Assembly (NCBI RefSeq): GCF_000007825.1
Contig: NC_004722.1
Span: forward strand, 1,218,501 to 1,282,500
Reading direction: 5' to 3'
Length of the DNA stretch: 64,000 nt
From: Bacillus cereus ATCC 14579
GTDB lineage: Bacteria; Bacillota; Bacilli; Bacillales; Bacillaceae_G
Positions 1 through 9,698 of the stretch are shown here, one piece after another (the stretch's first letter is position 1; the number at the start of each line of letters is the position of its first letter). The notes beneath the pieces were generated by a model. The model was not told the origin of the DNA. It saw only the letters and a program-made list of their open reading frames with translations, and made no database searches. Made by a program: the position numbers and the translations under genes.

Positions 1-1
1 T

Positions 2-286
2 GGTATATGGGGAACGATAGCGACGCCGACTATTGTCATATTAGTCCTTTCTTTTCTTTTTAGTTTCTTATTAATCTTTTTCTTACCTATATTATTATCC
101 GTAGCTGCAACTTATATAGGGATTAGTATAACTGTAGCCGTATTAAAGCTAGACAATGGCGGATTAGATCTTGTTTACACACTTATTATTGCAAATGTTT
201 TAATTGGAATTGCAACGTTCATGGTACTTTGGTCTTACATTAGTACGATAATTCAAGCCTTAACAAAGGGAATAACTGGCTTCTAA
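2..286 (+). CDS. C-terminal part of a membrane protein (truncated by window edge)
   Basis: An open frame enters from the window start and stops at 284-286. The visible 94 residues are very hydrophobic, with about three membrane-spanning stretches and a short polar linker (LKLDNGGLDL). The family is not recognised. It ends 19 bases before the TcaA-like gene, so the two are probably co-transcribed. Confidence 0.6.
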   Translation, partial: GIWGTIATPTIVILVLSFLFSFLLIFFLPILLSVAATYIGISITVAVLKLDNGGLDLVYTLIIANVLIGIATFMVLWSYISTIIQALTKGITGF

Positions 287-305
287 TGAAAAGGTGGTTG
301 ACTGA

Positions 306-1541
306 ATGAATGTATGTACAAAGTGCGGAGCTCAGTTTGAAGATGGTGTGCAATTTTGTCAAAACTGCGGGTCGAAGAGGGGACGTCCTGTAGTAAAGAA
401 GAACATGAGCGGTGGTACAAAAGTTGGCATTACACTGTTAGCACTATTCGTTATAGTGATTATTGGATTGTATTTGTACGGAGCATCGTATTATACGCAG
501 GTGGCACAAGTAGACCGGATGATTACGATTTTACAAGAGAGGGATGGAGAGAAATTAGCTGAGATCGTTACGGCAGATGATCCATCGGTTATGATAACGA
601 GAGAGAGTTTAACGCCTCTATTTTCATATATAAAAGAAAATCCATCTTACGTAAATGAATTAAAAGGATATTTGAGACAAGGTGAAAAACAACGGGACGG
701 AATAGAAAGAGTTGATTTTTCATTAACGAAAGACGGAAAGTATTTCTTTATATTTGATCGATATAAATTGAAAGCGAAGACGTACTATACAACTTTGCTT
801 ACAAATGAAAAAGGCGTATCGTTAAAAATGAATGGAAAAGAAATTGATAAGACAGATGACAAAAAGTTTGAGAAGCAATATGGGCCATTTCTTCCGGGAA
901 ATCAAGTGTTTCAATCAGATTATAAAAATGACTATGTAAAATTATCTCGTGAGGAAAAGGTTGTACTTATGAAACAAAGCCAATATAACGTAACGATAGA
1001 TTTAACGTTGCAAGGTCAATATATTACAGTTCAAACGAACGCGCCTGGTGCAACATTGTACGTAAATCAAAAACCGGTTACAGCGCTGGCAGGAGAAGAA
1101 ATTACATGGGGGCCTGTAGCGACTGATGGAAGTGCGACGATTTATTTAGAACGAAATGGAGAAAGCGGACGAGAAACGACACAAGTAGAGACGATAACGA
1201 CACTTTCGTCTTATAATCTTCCATTCCAAAAGAAAAGTACAGAAAAAACAGTTGTTTATAATGTTACTCCAACGCCCGCGACTGGGCATGTATATAATGG
1301 TTTCATCTTTCCTGATAGTGATATTCGAAAATTAACGAGTGCAGATTTAACATATTTATCGAAAGAGCAGTTGAAAATTGCTAGAAATGAAATATATGCA
1401 AGGCATGGACATATTTTTCAAACGAAAGATATGCAAGCGTATTTTGCAAAACAGTCTTGGTATAGAGAAAATCCTTATTTTAAAGGAACGTTAACAGATA
1501 TTGAAACTTATAATATTGAACTAATCAAATCAAGAGAATAG
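306..1541 (+). CDS. TcaA/YvbJ-like zinc-ribbon membrane protein with YARHG domain
   Basis: 411 residues. An N-terminal zinc ribbon (C4, C7, C18, C21) is followed by one membrane segment at about residues 40-62 and a long extracytoplasmic region. The C-terminus holds a YARHG motif at residues 364-368 inside RNEIYARHG. This order matches the TcaA (teicoplanin-associated, Staphylococcus) and YvbJ (B. subtilis) family, which senses or affects the cell envelope; the exact role here is inferred. The ATG has an AGGTGG ribosome site 8 bases upstream and the gene ends at a strong hairpin. Confidence in the family is good, in function low. Confidence 0.8.
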   Translation: MNVCTKCGAQFEDGVQFCQNCGSKRGRPVVKKNMSGGTKVGITLLALFVIVIIGLYLYGASYYTQVAQVDRMITILQERDGEKLAEIVTADDPSVMITRESLTPLFSYIKENPSYVNELKGYLRQGEKQRDGIERVDFSLTKDGKYFFIFDRYKLKAKTYYTTLLTNEKGVSLKMNGKEIDKTDDKKFEKQYGPFLPGNQVFQSDYKNDYVKLSREEKVVLMKQSQYNVTIDLTLQGQYITVQTNAPGATLYVNQKPVTALAGEEITWGPVATDGSATIYLERNGESGRETTQVETITTLSSYNLPFQKKSTEKTVVYNVTPTPATGHVYNGFIFPDSDIRKLTSADLTYLSKEQLKIARNEIYARHGHIFQTKDMQAYFAKQSWYRENPYFKGTLTDIETYNIELIKSRE

Positions 1542-1549
1542 GCACTTGA

Positions 1550-1580
1550 AAAAGGTACAGTGTATATTGCTGTACCTTTT
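1550..1580. terminator. bidirectional terminator
   Basis: Perfect 11-bp inverted repeat (AAAAGGTACAG / CTGTACCTTTT) between convergent genes, with T-runs on both strands. Confidence 0.85.
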
Positions 1581-1586
1581 CTATTG

Positions 1587-2027
1587 TTATTTAGCTGGAC
1601 CAGGATCCCTTGAGAAAAAGATATGAAAGAGAAATGTGACTTTACTTGATCCTCCTGATGTACTAGCTTGTATATGTGATAAAGGACCAGACGTTAGAGC
1701 AGCCTCGGAATGGGGTGGTACGACTATTTTGAGCGCATGATCTGATTCTGGTGAAGCAGTAACAGTAATTGTATCATCAGAGAAGTTTATAATTTTAACA
1801 GAACCGACTGGAAAGATGGACTTGCCAGCATGTGATGCTGAAGCGAATTGGGTAGCTTTCCAAATATCTTGCGCAAACGTATCATCGTTAGATAACCAAG
1901 CACGAGCGCTATATATTGTTGCATTAATGGAAAATTCTTGGTCAAGTGAGACGGCGGGTTTCGGTTCTTTTGGTTCTTGCGGTTCATCTGGAAGCTGGGC
2001 GAGAAGGCCGGCGCACATATATTTCAC
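1587..2027 (-). CDS. hypothetical protein, beta-rich
   Basis: 146 residues, ATG with AGTAGGTGAA upstream. The N-terminus has a proline/glutamate linker (about residues 13-25). The rest is rich in S, T, V and I and looks like a single beta-sandwich domain. There is no signal peptide, membrane segment or cysteine repeat. The family is not recognised. It stands alone, convergent with the TcaA-like gene and divergent from the CoA-disulfide reductase gene. A spore-surface role is conceivable for such a protein in this group, but nothing in the sequence proves it. Confidence 0.6.
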   Translation of the reverse strand: MKYMCAGLLAQLPDEPQEPKEPKPAVSLDQEFSINATIYSARAWLSNDDTFAQDIWKATQFASASHAGKSIFPVGSVKIINFSDDTITVTASPESDHALKIVVPPHSEAALTSGPLSHIQASTSGGSSKVTFLFHIFFSRDPGPAK

Positions 2028-2215
2028 CTACTTTCAATAGTAACTGTTATAGCATATTAAACATGTTGTTTATAAGACACGACAGTTACCTATTCATACA
2101 TAAGTTTGTGCACCAAATTTGAAGATAAAATTCTCTTTCTTTACAATGGAGGTAGGTGTTATTTTTATAAAATATGGAAAACGTAAAGAGTATGTAAAAA
2201 AGAAGGAGTGGTAAA

Positions 2216-3550
2216 GTGAACTATGTCATTATTGGCGGAGATGCAGCTGGTATGAGTGCAACTATGCAAATTGTTACAAACGATGAAAATGCAAATGTTG
2301 TGACGCTAGAAAAAGGTGAAATTTATTCGTACGCACAGTGTGGGTTACCGTATGTCATTAGTGGTGCTATCGCTTCAACGGAAAAGTTAATCGCGCATAA
2401 TGTAAAGACGTTTCGTGATAAATACGGAATTGATGCGAAAGTACGACATGAAGTAACGAAAGTAGATACGGAAAAGAAAATGGTATACGCAGAGCATACG
2501 AAGACGAAGGATGTCTTTGAATTTCCATATGATCGATTATTAATTGCGACTGGAGTGCGTCCTGTTATGCCAGAATGGGAAGGACGGGAATTACAAGGCG
2601 TTCATCTTTTAAAAACAATTCCTGATGCTGAGCGCATATTAAAAACGCTAGAAACGAATAAAGTTGAAGATGTAACGATTATTGGCGGTGGCGCAATCGG
2701 ACTGGAGATGGCAGAAACATTCGTCGAACTTGGTAAGAAAGTAAGAATGATTGAGCGAAATGATCATATCGGTACGATTTATGATGCAGATATGGCAGAG
2801 TACATACATAAAGAAGCAGATAAGCATCATATTGAAATTTTAACGAATGAAAATGTAAAAGCGTTTAAAGGGAATGAACGAGTAGAAGCAATTGAAACGG
2901 ATAAAGGTACGTATAAAGCAGATCTTGTTTTAGTGTCGGTAGGAGTGAAGCCAAATACTGATTTTCTTGAAGGGACAAATATACGTAAGAATCATAAAGG
3001 GGCAATTGAAGTAAATGCATATATGCAAACGAATGTGCAAGACGTATATGCAGCTGGTGATTGCGCAACACATTACCACGTTATAAAGGAAATTCATGAT
3101 CATATCCCGCTCGGAACGACTGCCAATAAACAAGGCCGACTTGCTGGACTGAATATGCTTGATAAACGAAGAGCATTTAAAGGTACGTTAGGTACAGGCA
3201 TTATTAAATTTATGGATTTGACGCTTGCAAGAACAGGATTAAATGAAAAAGAAGCGAAAGGGCTACACATCCCGTATAAAACAGTCAAAGTAGATTCGAC
3301 TAATATGGCGGGCTATTATCCAAATGCGAAACCACTTTACTTGAAATTACTATACCGTTCCGACACGAAACAATTATTAGGCGGACAAGTAATTGGAGAA
3401 GAAGGTGTAGATAAACGGATTGATGTAATCGCAATGGCACTCTTCAATAAAATGAGCATTCACGATTTAGAAGATGTCGACTTAAGTTATGCCCCACCAT
3501 ATAACAGCGTTTGGGATCCAATTCAGCAAGCGGCAAGGAGAGCGGAATAG
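2216..3550 (+). CDS. cdr: CoA-disulfide reductase (CoADR)
   Basis: 444-residue flavoprotein of the pyridine nucleotide-disulfide oxidoreductase family that reduces CoA disulfide with NAD(P)H. In bacilli that use CoA and bacillithiol rather than glutathione it maintains thiol redox balance. FAD-binding GGDAAGMSA lies at residues 7-15. A single redox cysteine, C42 in SYAQCGLPY, is typical of CoADR and NADH oxidases rather than two-cysteine reductases. NAD(P)-binding GGGAIGLEMAE is near residue 157 and the second FAD motif (AAGDCA) near residue 282. GTG start after AAGGAGTGG. It appears monocistronic, ending at a hairpin. The alternative is an NADH oxidase of the same fold. Confidence 0.88.
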   Translation: MNYVIIGGDAAGMSATMQIVTNDENANVVTLEKGEIYSYAQCGLPYVISGAIASTEKLIAHNVKTFRDKYGIDAKVRHEVTKVDTEKKMVYAEHTKTKDVFEFPYDRLLIATGVRPVMPEWEGRELQGVHLLKTIPDAERILKTLETNKVEDVTIIGGGAIGLEMAETFVELGKKVRMIERNDHIGTIYDADMAEYIHKEADKHHIEILTNENVKAFKGNERVEAIETDKGTYKADLVLVSVGVKPNTDFLEGTNIRKNHKGAIEVNAYMQTNVQDVYAAGDCATHYHVIKEIHDHIPLGTTANKQGRLAGLNMLDKRRAFKGTLGTGIIKFMDLTLARTGLNEKEAKGLHIPYKTVKVDSTNMAGYYPNAKPLYLKLLYRSDTKQLLGGQVIGEEGVDKRIDVIAMALFNKMSIHDLEDVDLSYAPPYNSVWDPIQQAARRAE

Positions 3551-3568
3551 CACTTTTTAAAGTGCTAT
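3547..3568 (+). terminator. terminator of CoADR gene
   Basis: ATAGCACTTT / AAAGTGCTAT hairpin followed by a T-run; overlaps the stop codon. Confidence 0.85.
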
Positions 3569-3592
3569 TTTTTTTACAATGAGGGAGTAAAT

Positions 3593-3606
3593 AAAGTTTC
3601 ACTTTA
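3593..3606. repeat. solitary end motif of the dispersed repeat
   Basis: AAAGTTTCACTTTA occurs here alone. The same motif ends both larger repeat copies, near 35482-35497 and 63297-63311. It may be a remnant of a third copy. Confidence 0.35.
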
Positions 3607-3710
3607 TTTTGAATATACCGTTTCCCCTTGAAAACATATTACGTATCGCTTATATTTTCATATAGTATTTATTTTTTAAACGAAGCAATGAACGAACCAG
3701 GGGGCGCAGT

Positions 3711-4121
3711 ATGGCAATTAACATGAAAACAATCGAAGAATGGATTGCTGAATCAAATGCAAGACATGAAGAAGACTTTGGACACGTTGTGGAAGAAATG
3801 AAAGAAGTATGTGTCGGACTTGATAACGCGACATTAATTTATACGAAAAATGTATTTTGTTTCGGTAAAAAAGTAGAAGTATTTTTCTTCTTCCAAGACC
3901 ATGTCGTGATTGGACAAGAAAAAGACGAATATGTTGAGATTGAAAAATTAAAGTATGATGCCATTACAAATAGTAACTTAAAAACAAATGACAAAAATAC
4001 TACGTTAGAATTAAAGTTTGCTAACGGACAATCTATCAATTTAGATAGTTTAAATGATAACTACGGTACGAAAAATTGGTTATTTGCTAGACAAATTAAG
4101 AGTATTTTTAAGTTAATCTAG
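3711..4121 (+). CDS. small conserved protein, DUF3908-like
   Basis: 136 residues, ATG after GGGGGCGCAG. The predicted fold is alpha/beta, with an N-terminal helix and a run of beta strands resembling a PH-like domain (VEVFFFFQDHVVIG near residues 60-73). It has no signal or membrane segment and is acidic and cytoplasmic. I associate it with the Bacillus DUF3908 family from its general look; function is unknown. It has its own upstream gap and ends at a strong bidirectional terminator shared with the TOMM cluster. Confidence 0.6.
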   Translation: MAINMKTIEEWIAESNARHEEDFGHVVEEMKEVCVGLDNATLIYTKNVFCFGKKVEVFFFFQDHVVIGQEKDEYVEIEKLKYDAITNSNLKTNDKNTTLELKFANGQSINLDSLNDNYGTKNWLFARQIKSIFKLI

Positions 4122-4126
4122 TAAAA

Positions 4127-4151
4127 AAGCACGCCGTCTACCGGCGTGCTT
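4127..4151. terminator. bidirectional terminator
   Basis: AAGCACGCCG / CGGCGTGCTT hairpin between convergent genes, with an A-run on the left and T residues on the right. Confidence 0.9.
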
Positions 4152-5693
4152 CTAATTATGCAAAGCCCCTTTTAACCAATTCCGCGCCCGATACGCCCCA
4201 ACTGGAACTTGAATAAGAGACGTTTCATTCCCAGCATCTATTCCGTACAATTGATCACATGAATTTGTATCAAAACTAAGTAAAGGATGCCCGCCCATCC
4301 CCATCGCGGTCGCTGCAAAAACGAGTTTATGAACAAGTATACCTGCTTCCATTTGATGAATACGATACCCTCTATAGCCTAATGCATTTGTATAATAATC
4401 TTTCTTTCCAACTACATGTAGGCAAAGTGATACTTGAAAAAGGTTTACGTTATCCATCGTCATACTAGATTGAAGAGGATAACGAAGGTCCCCATATCGA
4501 AGTGGTTGTATGGAATGCGTTTTACTGTTATAAGTGTAAGCGCCGTTTTTTATATCTTTTACATTATAGAAACATCCATATAATGAGACGCGCGCATTTT
4601 CATTTATATACTTACCATCAAGGTCGTTGGAATAAGGGAGGGAGAGGCTCGCTTCTTGTAGTAAAGTAGCGAGCTCGGCTGCATCCCATTTCGTTAAAGT
4701 AAAGTCAGCATCAGGGGAATACCGTTTTCTGCAAAGTTGTAAGAAATCATAAGATAAACGCTCTACTTTCGGCAGTTGTACAGCATGCTCATGATATTGA
4801 TAGTGCTCTTCATGAGCTAGTGTTTGGAAGTGTGCTGTCGATTCGATCATAGAAGCTTCATTTATTTTTGTTATCATCGGATATTCATCTACATGTTTTG
4901 AGCGAACGAAATGTTCATGTGCGAGCGGCGGAATTTGTTGCAACAACTCATGAGAAGTAACTGTTTTATTTTCATGGTAATCATTGTGAAACCAATTAGT
5001 TTCTGGCTCTGTACTTAAAGGAATAACGGCATACACACTTTCTTCACCTTCTGACAATCCGAGTAAATGGTTCAGTGCACGGTCTAGAAATTGAAAGTAT
5101 ACGCCGTTCGTATAACCGAACTGTTTTGCACATTCAAGTAATTGTCCAATGAGAACCCCGCTATCTAATCCTTGAAGGCGATATGAAAAGTTATTGTATT
5201 TAAAGAAGTTTTTCCAAAACATAGTGGATACGAATGCGGCACCGAAACAATCATGTATATTACAGCGATTACCGAGTGCGTCTGCTAAATAAGAATCGAA
5301 ATTTCCTTCGCGAAGTAAAATAAGCCGGTGATGCGCGGCGTCATAATGGTAAATGCCGTCTGGATAATCGTCAATCTTTAAATAGATATACAATTCATTC
5401 GGGTATAAGGCACCGCCTGAAGGAATGGATCTACGTAATACATTTCTCCCGCTATTTAGCTGACATAATTGTGTTACACCAAATGAATACCAAAGGTAGT
5501 GACCAATCTCATTTAGAGTAGGTGTAGTAGAAGAGTTCGATAAAGATAACGGGATTTCTAAGGAGAGCGGGATGGTAGGTACATTTCGATATAATTTATA
5601 AGGAAGCGGTGCGTCTTTCCAGTCCACCTCATGATTTGGCATAATTTCATCGATAGAGAAATGGAGATGATGTAAAAAAGTATTTAGCTGCAT
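4152..5693 (-). CDS. SagB-type FMN dehydrogenase of a TOMM cluster
   Basis: 513 residues; two nitroreductase-like halves in one chain. The N-terminal half has SGGALYPNELYIYL (about residues 91-104), the signature of SagB/ThcOx dehydrogenases that use FMN to oxidise azolines to thiazoles or oxazoles. The C-terminal half repeats the fold more weakly (LATLLQEAS..., GGHPLLSFDTN). It is the last gene of the minus-strand cluster, 15 bases after the YcaO gene, with an AAGGAGGGAT ribosome site. It probably performs the final oxidation of a ribosomal peptide modified by the two upstream products. No precursor gene is adjacent. Confidence 0.85.
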   Translation of the reverse strand: MQLNTFLHHLHFSIDEIMPNHEVDWKDAPLPYKLYRNVPTIPLSLEIPLSLSNSSTTPTLNEIGHYLWYSFGVTQLCQLNSGRNVLRRSIPSGGALYPNELYIYLKIDDYPDGIYHYDAAHHRLILLREGNFDSYLADALGNRCNIHDCFGAAFVSTMFWKNFFKYNNFSYRLQGLDSGVLIGQLLECAKQFGYTNGVYFQFLDRALNHLLGLSEGEESVYAVIPLSTEPETNWFHNDYHENKTVTSHELLQQIPPLAHEHFVRSKHVDEYPMITKINEASMIESTAHFQTLAHEEHYQYHEHAVQLPKVERLSYDFLQLCRKRYSPDADFTLTKWDAAELATLLQEASLSLPYSNDLDGKYINENARVSLYGCFYNVKDIKNGAYTYNSKTHSIQPLRYGDLRYPLQSSMTMDNVNLFQVSLCLHVVGKKDYYTNALGYRGYRIHQMEAGILVHKLVFAATAMGMGGHPLLSFDTNSCDQLYGIDAGNETSLIQVPVGAYRARNWLKGALHN

Positions 5694-5708
5694 GAAATCC
5701 CTCCTTTA

Positions 5709-7658
5709 CTATGGAAACGGATGTGGATGTGGATTTAATTTTTCATTTGTTAAAGGTTCGTCTGTATATCCAAGTGTCATCGGTATGGTATATACCCGGT
5801 CCAGTCCTGTAACCCGAGTAAGATGGTGTCCGAACGTCATCGGTAACATACCTGGAATAATAACTTTTACACAGTGTAGTCCGTTCTTTTCTATAAGGGG
5901 AACGGTTTGATCTACAACGATTACTTCAAGGTCAGATTGATGCAAACGATTTAAAAGTTGGTGGAGATCGGATGTTAAATCCATATCAAATGATTGTGAT
6001 ACATTCATTTCTTGGAACATTTGCACCGGTGCATCTTCTCGTAAAAGGAAGTGAAGACGTTCTTCCGTTTCTTTCAATCCATACAGCATACTATGGTCTT
6101 CCATTTTATTAACGAAATAAGGATCTTGTAAGCATTTTTCGTAGTATTCTCTTTTGTGCTCGAGCTCATCGTCTGTTATAAGTAACATGCCTGCTATTTC
6201 TTGAATGGCACTTTTTAAAGCTCGAATAGGATCTAAATGAGCGCCTCCTGCACAAACAACGTTCATTCCATTTTCACGCGTATTTTTTGCAATTACCCAT
6301 AAGCTAGGGATGCCGTGTTCCATCGTCGCGTTAAAAGCGTGTAATTCATATCCGGTAATCGTACGTAACCGCTGAATCATTAATTGTAATTCTGTATCAT
6401 TTGCTGAACTCAGATCAAGGCGGGGAAGAGGTAATTCTGCATACCAAGTGAGTAAGAAGGCATCACGCTCTACAATTTCTAAAATGCCGTGAAAAATCGC
6501 TTCTTCTAAACTACCGCCAATTGCACATCCATTTGATGTTTCATATACGAAAGCGTCTCGATGACCGAGGCTATAATAAGCAATTGATTCAGGAACTAAA
6601 AGCGGTCTGTTTTGTGATAAAGAATATCCCCATACCCAGTTTTGCTCATAATCAGGATCAAACGGTTTAAATGGAAAATTATCACGATTGTAATGTTCAT
6701 TTGTATGTACACCGAGCGAGAGGGGATTTAGTGCGTGTTCTTCTAAATCATGAAAACTACCATGCACATTTGTCTTTTTCCCGCGAGGCGACATCCCGCA
6801 ATATCGTTCTAAACCTTCTAAAATAGCAGTTGCTTCACTCACTGCAAATGAATGAGTTCGGCCTGCAACACCTTCATTTCCGAACATTAATGGCATGTTT
6901 ATAATGACGTCAGCGAATGGTAATAATGAATGCTGCATTTTGCCGTTCAACATACCGACCCGATAATCTAAATAGTCTCTCGTTAAAAATGTGTTTAATT
7001 CATGAATGGAACGGCAGCGATACGTTTCGGTGCTTACTTTTAAACTCGGTTGTAAAGAAATTTCCGCCGCATCCGCAGTATCATTAGGTAAATTACTACA
7101 TACAGGACAGAGAGGATCTGGAAGAAAAGAATGCCGCGTACATTGTAATGTTTGTAAGTTTAGTAAAATAAGTTCATTTTCTAAAGAAGAATGGTTATGA
7201 GTTAATATTTTTTCTGTTTCTGCGCAAATAAGATGGCACATTTGTAACATTCCATTTTGGGTGGCACGTACATCACGCCTCGTTACATCATCTGCTTTAA
7301 AGGCATATTTCCGCTGTAGTTCCCACATTTCTTTTTGGTCAAAGCCAGCGATAAAACGGCGTCCATCAGAACAATGGGAACATCCGGGCGTAAGAGGATG
7401 AATGTAAGGACCGATAATACCTTCGCCAAATGAAGTAAAACCACGTAGCCATGGAATATGATTTGACCGAAAAATTAGCTCAGCGTCATGATGAATAGTA
7501 GAAGGAGATCCGTCATGTAATACGAGAGCGAGATGAATATTTTCAGGAAGTACTTCTGGAAGGGTATGCTGACGAATGATGGAATATTGTTTGCATAATT
7601 GATCATGTACATAGTCTGCAAGAAGGCCATCTCCTATAAGCAATATATTTTGAGTCAT
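5709..7658 (-). CDS. YcaO cyclodehydratase with fused leader-binding/docking region
   Basis: 649 residues. The N-terminal third resembles the ThiF/E1-like docking region of TOMM cyclodehydratases (ILLIGDGLLADYV at the start) with zinc-type CxxC pairs GCSHC and CPVC. The YcaO domain follows from about residue 230 and includes the ATP-site block GCAIGGSLEEAIFHGILE and IVERDAFLLTWY. The chain ends in PHPHPFP, the proline-rich C-terminus typical of TOMM YcaO enzymes. The enzyme uses ATP to convert Cys/Ser/Thr of a precursor to azolines. It overlaps the upstream gene by 4 bases, so translation is coupled. Confidence 0.9.
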   Translation of the reverse strand: MTQNILLIGDGLLADYVHDQLCKQYSIIRQHTLPEVLPENIHLALVLHDGSPSTIHHDAELIFRSNHIPWLRGFTSFGEGIIGPYIHPLTPGCSHCSDGRRFIAGFDQKEMWELQRKYAFKADDVTRRDVRATQNGMLQMCHLICAETEKILTHNHSSLENELILLNLQTLQCTRHSFLPDPLCPVCSNLPNDTADAAEISLQPSLKVSTETYRCRSIHELNTFLTRDYLDYRVGMLNGKMQHSLLPFADVIINMPLMFGNEGVAGRTHSFAVSEATAILEGLERYCGMSPRGKKTNVHGSFHDLEEHALNPLSLGVHTNEHYNRDNFPFKPFDPDYEQNWVWGYSLSQNRPLLVPESIAYYSLGHRDAFVYETSNGCAIGGSLEEAIFHGILEIVERDAFLLTWYAELPLPRLDLSSANDTELQLMIQRLRTITGYELHAFNATMEHGIPSLWVIAKNTRENGMNVVCAGGAHLDPIRALKSAIQEIAGMLLITDDELEHKREYYEKCLQDPYFVNKMEDHSMLYGLKETEERLHFLLREDAPVQMFQEMNVSQSFDMDLTSDLHQLLNRLHQSDLEVIVVDQTVPLIEKNGLHCVKVIIPGMLPMTFGHHLTRVTGLDRVYTIPMTLGYTDEPLTNEKLNPHPHPFP

Positions 7659-9574
7659 AGACCGTCCTCCTTTGCAATTAATACCCCATACACACCGTCT
7701 AAGTTTTCTTTCAAAAATGGTTCGATTGCTAAATCAAACACGAAGGGATAAAAATTATGTTCTTCTAAATGCTGTAAGGCAAGCTGTAAAGATTGCACAC
7801 TTGGAATTTCTTCTTCCGCTTGTATTTCCACTCTAAAAGAATCCGTGTCATATAAAATAATAGATGATTCAGGCAAGATATTAGCTCTGTAAGGAGTCTC
7901 TTCACTTTGAATGTGGAGCAGTGATAGTTGTAGTGCGTTCCGTAAGGCTAACGTCATATTAATATTAGATGCACCGTACCATCTATCATTTATACCAACC
8001 CAAATGACTGGAAAACTGAGAATCTCTTCACTCATTGCAATTTTAGGTGTTTCATGAATTGTAGCAAGAGCATCGTAATAAAATCTACAATGTTTATCGT
8101 GAATATCAGTTAAATCAATCGTTGTAAGTTCTTCTAGCATATGTGACTGCCGCTCATACAGTTTATTGTTTAAATGTTGTTGTAGTGCCCGGTAAAATCC
8201 TTCTGTCATCGTTTCTCCAGCACCGATACCGATATCGTTATGTTCAGGAATAAGGCGGTGAATGATTTCTGCTACATATGTTTCAATTCCTGTTAAACCG
8301 GCTTCTCGGCGTGCTTCATTATGAGTCAATCCACTGCAAGTCATAAGAGGCAGAAGGGGAGCTGGGCCATCTGATAGTGGAGTGGCTACTTGAATATAGC
8401 ACTGTGATAACGGTAATTGATATGAATCTTGTTCATCCCATACATGGAATATACCGGCTTCTTTAGAAGTTAATGAGTCGAAAAAGCGGAATATATCAGT
8501 TGAAGTATGTTGGCCATACCGATGCTCAAGTTTTTCAGAAAGATTTTCTATCGTATCAATTGTAAAACTTTCATCAGTTGCAAGAGGGTGTTTTATAAAA
8601 GGATGCCACGTTCCTTCAAGTGTTTCATAGTTTAATAAAAAGAATTGTGCTTCTTTTTCACGATAAGAATCATCCGCGACATGTTTAAACAATTCAAAAA
8701 CGATTACATTTGCTAACATGGCAGATGTAATTTGTGAGAAGGAATCCGATGAATTTTCATTTTGCAAAGTCGTTTCATGTAGCCGATGCCATGCGGATTC
8801 CCAGCATTCATCACGATTTTCCATTACGACAGGTCCAGCTATACCGAGTGTTGATAAACAAATAGCTGGTATAAAATTCTTTTTCGTTTCTCTACAAATA
8901 GTGTGAACTGTTTTTAAACCGTCAATGTCTCCATTTTGAGAAACATATAAAATCCAATCAAAAGGTTCGAATACTTCATGTAAGGGACGGTCAATTGTAG
9001 TATCGATTTCTTGAAGGAGTACACTGTTATCAACTTCATATGCACGTTCTATTAGCTCATGTATTCTGTCATAGTTTGTTTCATCTCGATCTGTAACGAG
9101 GTAATGAAATGTAGGTAAACCAGATTCTAATAAAGAAGAAACTAAGGAAGTGAGCATATCCCCAGAACCAAGTACAAGGACATTTGCTCCGCGGTACGTT
9201 TCGAATTTTAAAGCACCTGAATGAGAATCGGCTTCTAAAAATTCAATTTGCGAAGCATATCTGTCGAGTAATGTACTGTTTAATTCATGAGGTGCATCTT
9301 GATTTGCATCACGCACGAAACCATTTTCATATAAAATCTCTCCAATTTCAAATACACGGTTTTGATAGGGGAGAGGGAGGCCATCGGTTATTTCTGCTAA
9401 AGAATAATTCCCGTTAAACATTGGCATTAATTTTTCAATCCAGTCATAAATTCCATCACCGTCCATGCGAAATGAACTGGCGTTATTTCGAAAATAGACA
9501 CCCCCGTTTGAATCGGGGAGGAAGAAAGTATCCTTATTTACTTTAAGTTTTGCATGAATTGGAAGGTTATTCAT
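7655..9574 (-). CDS. thiazole-containing bacteriocin maturation protein (TIGR03693-like)
   Basis: 639 residues. A Rossmann-like segment with VLVLGSGDMLTSLVSSLL (about residues 130-147) suggests an E1/ThiF-like core, but no zinc-binding cysteine cluster is visible. It is first in the three-gene TOMM cluster and its stop overlaps the YcaO start. Size, position and motif fit the family described with heterocycloanthracin maturation in the B. cereus group, where the precursor can lie elsewhere on the chromosome. The start ATG follows AAGGAGGATT. The precise biochemical role is not established; leader-peptide recognition is a reasonable guess. Confidence 0.78.
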   Translation of the reverse strand: MNNLPIHAKLKVNKDTFFLPDSNGGVYFRNNASSFRMDGDGIYDWIEKLMPMFNGNYSLAEITDGLPLPYQNRVFEIGEILYENGFVRDANQDAPHELNSTLLDRYASQIEFLEADSHSGALKFETYRGANVLVLGSGDMLTSLVSSLLESGLPTFHYLVTDRDETNYDRIHELIERAYEVDNSVLLQEIDTTIDRPLHEVFEPFDWILYVSQNGDIDGLKTVHTICRETKKNFIPAICLSTLGIAGPVVMENRDECWESAWHRLHETTLQNENSSDSFSQITSAMLANVIVFELFKHVADDSYREKEAQFFLLNYETLEGTWHPFIKHPLATDESFTIDTIENLSEKLEHRYGQHTSTDIFRFFDSLTSKEAGIFHVWDEQDSYQLPLSQCYIQVATPLSDGPAPLLPLMTCSGLTHNEARREAGLTGIETYVAEIIHRLIPEHNDIGIGAGETMTEGFYRALQQHLNNKLYERQSHMLEELTTIDLTDIHDKHCRFYYDALATIHETPKIAMSEEILSFPVIWVGINDRWYGASNINMTLALRNALQLSLLHIQSEETPYRANILPESSIILYDTDSFRVEIQAEEEIPSVQSLQLALQHLEEHNFYPFVFDLAIEPFLKENLDGVYGVLIAKEDGL

Positions 9575-9648
9575 TTTAATCCTCCTTACGTTTAGGCATA
9601 CATTATTACCTTATGTCATGAAATTTGTCCCGTATGAACACAATAAAA

Positions 9649-9681
9649 AAAGGCTGTAGAATGAATCATTCTACAGCCTTT
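9649..9681. terminator. terminator of odhAB
   Basis: Perfect 16-bp stem (AAAGGCTGTAGAATGA and its complement) around a single A, with A/T runs on both sides, just downstream of odhB on the minus strand. Confidence 0.9.
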
Positions 9682-9698
9682 AATAGATTTTTAATCTA

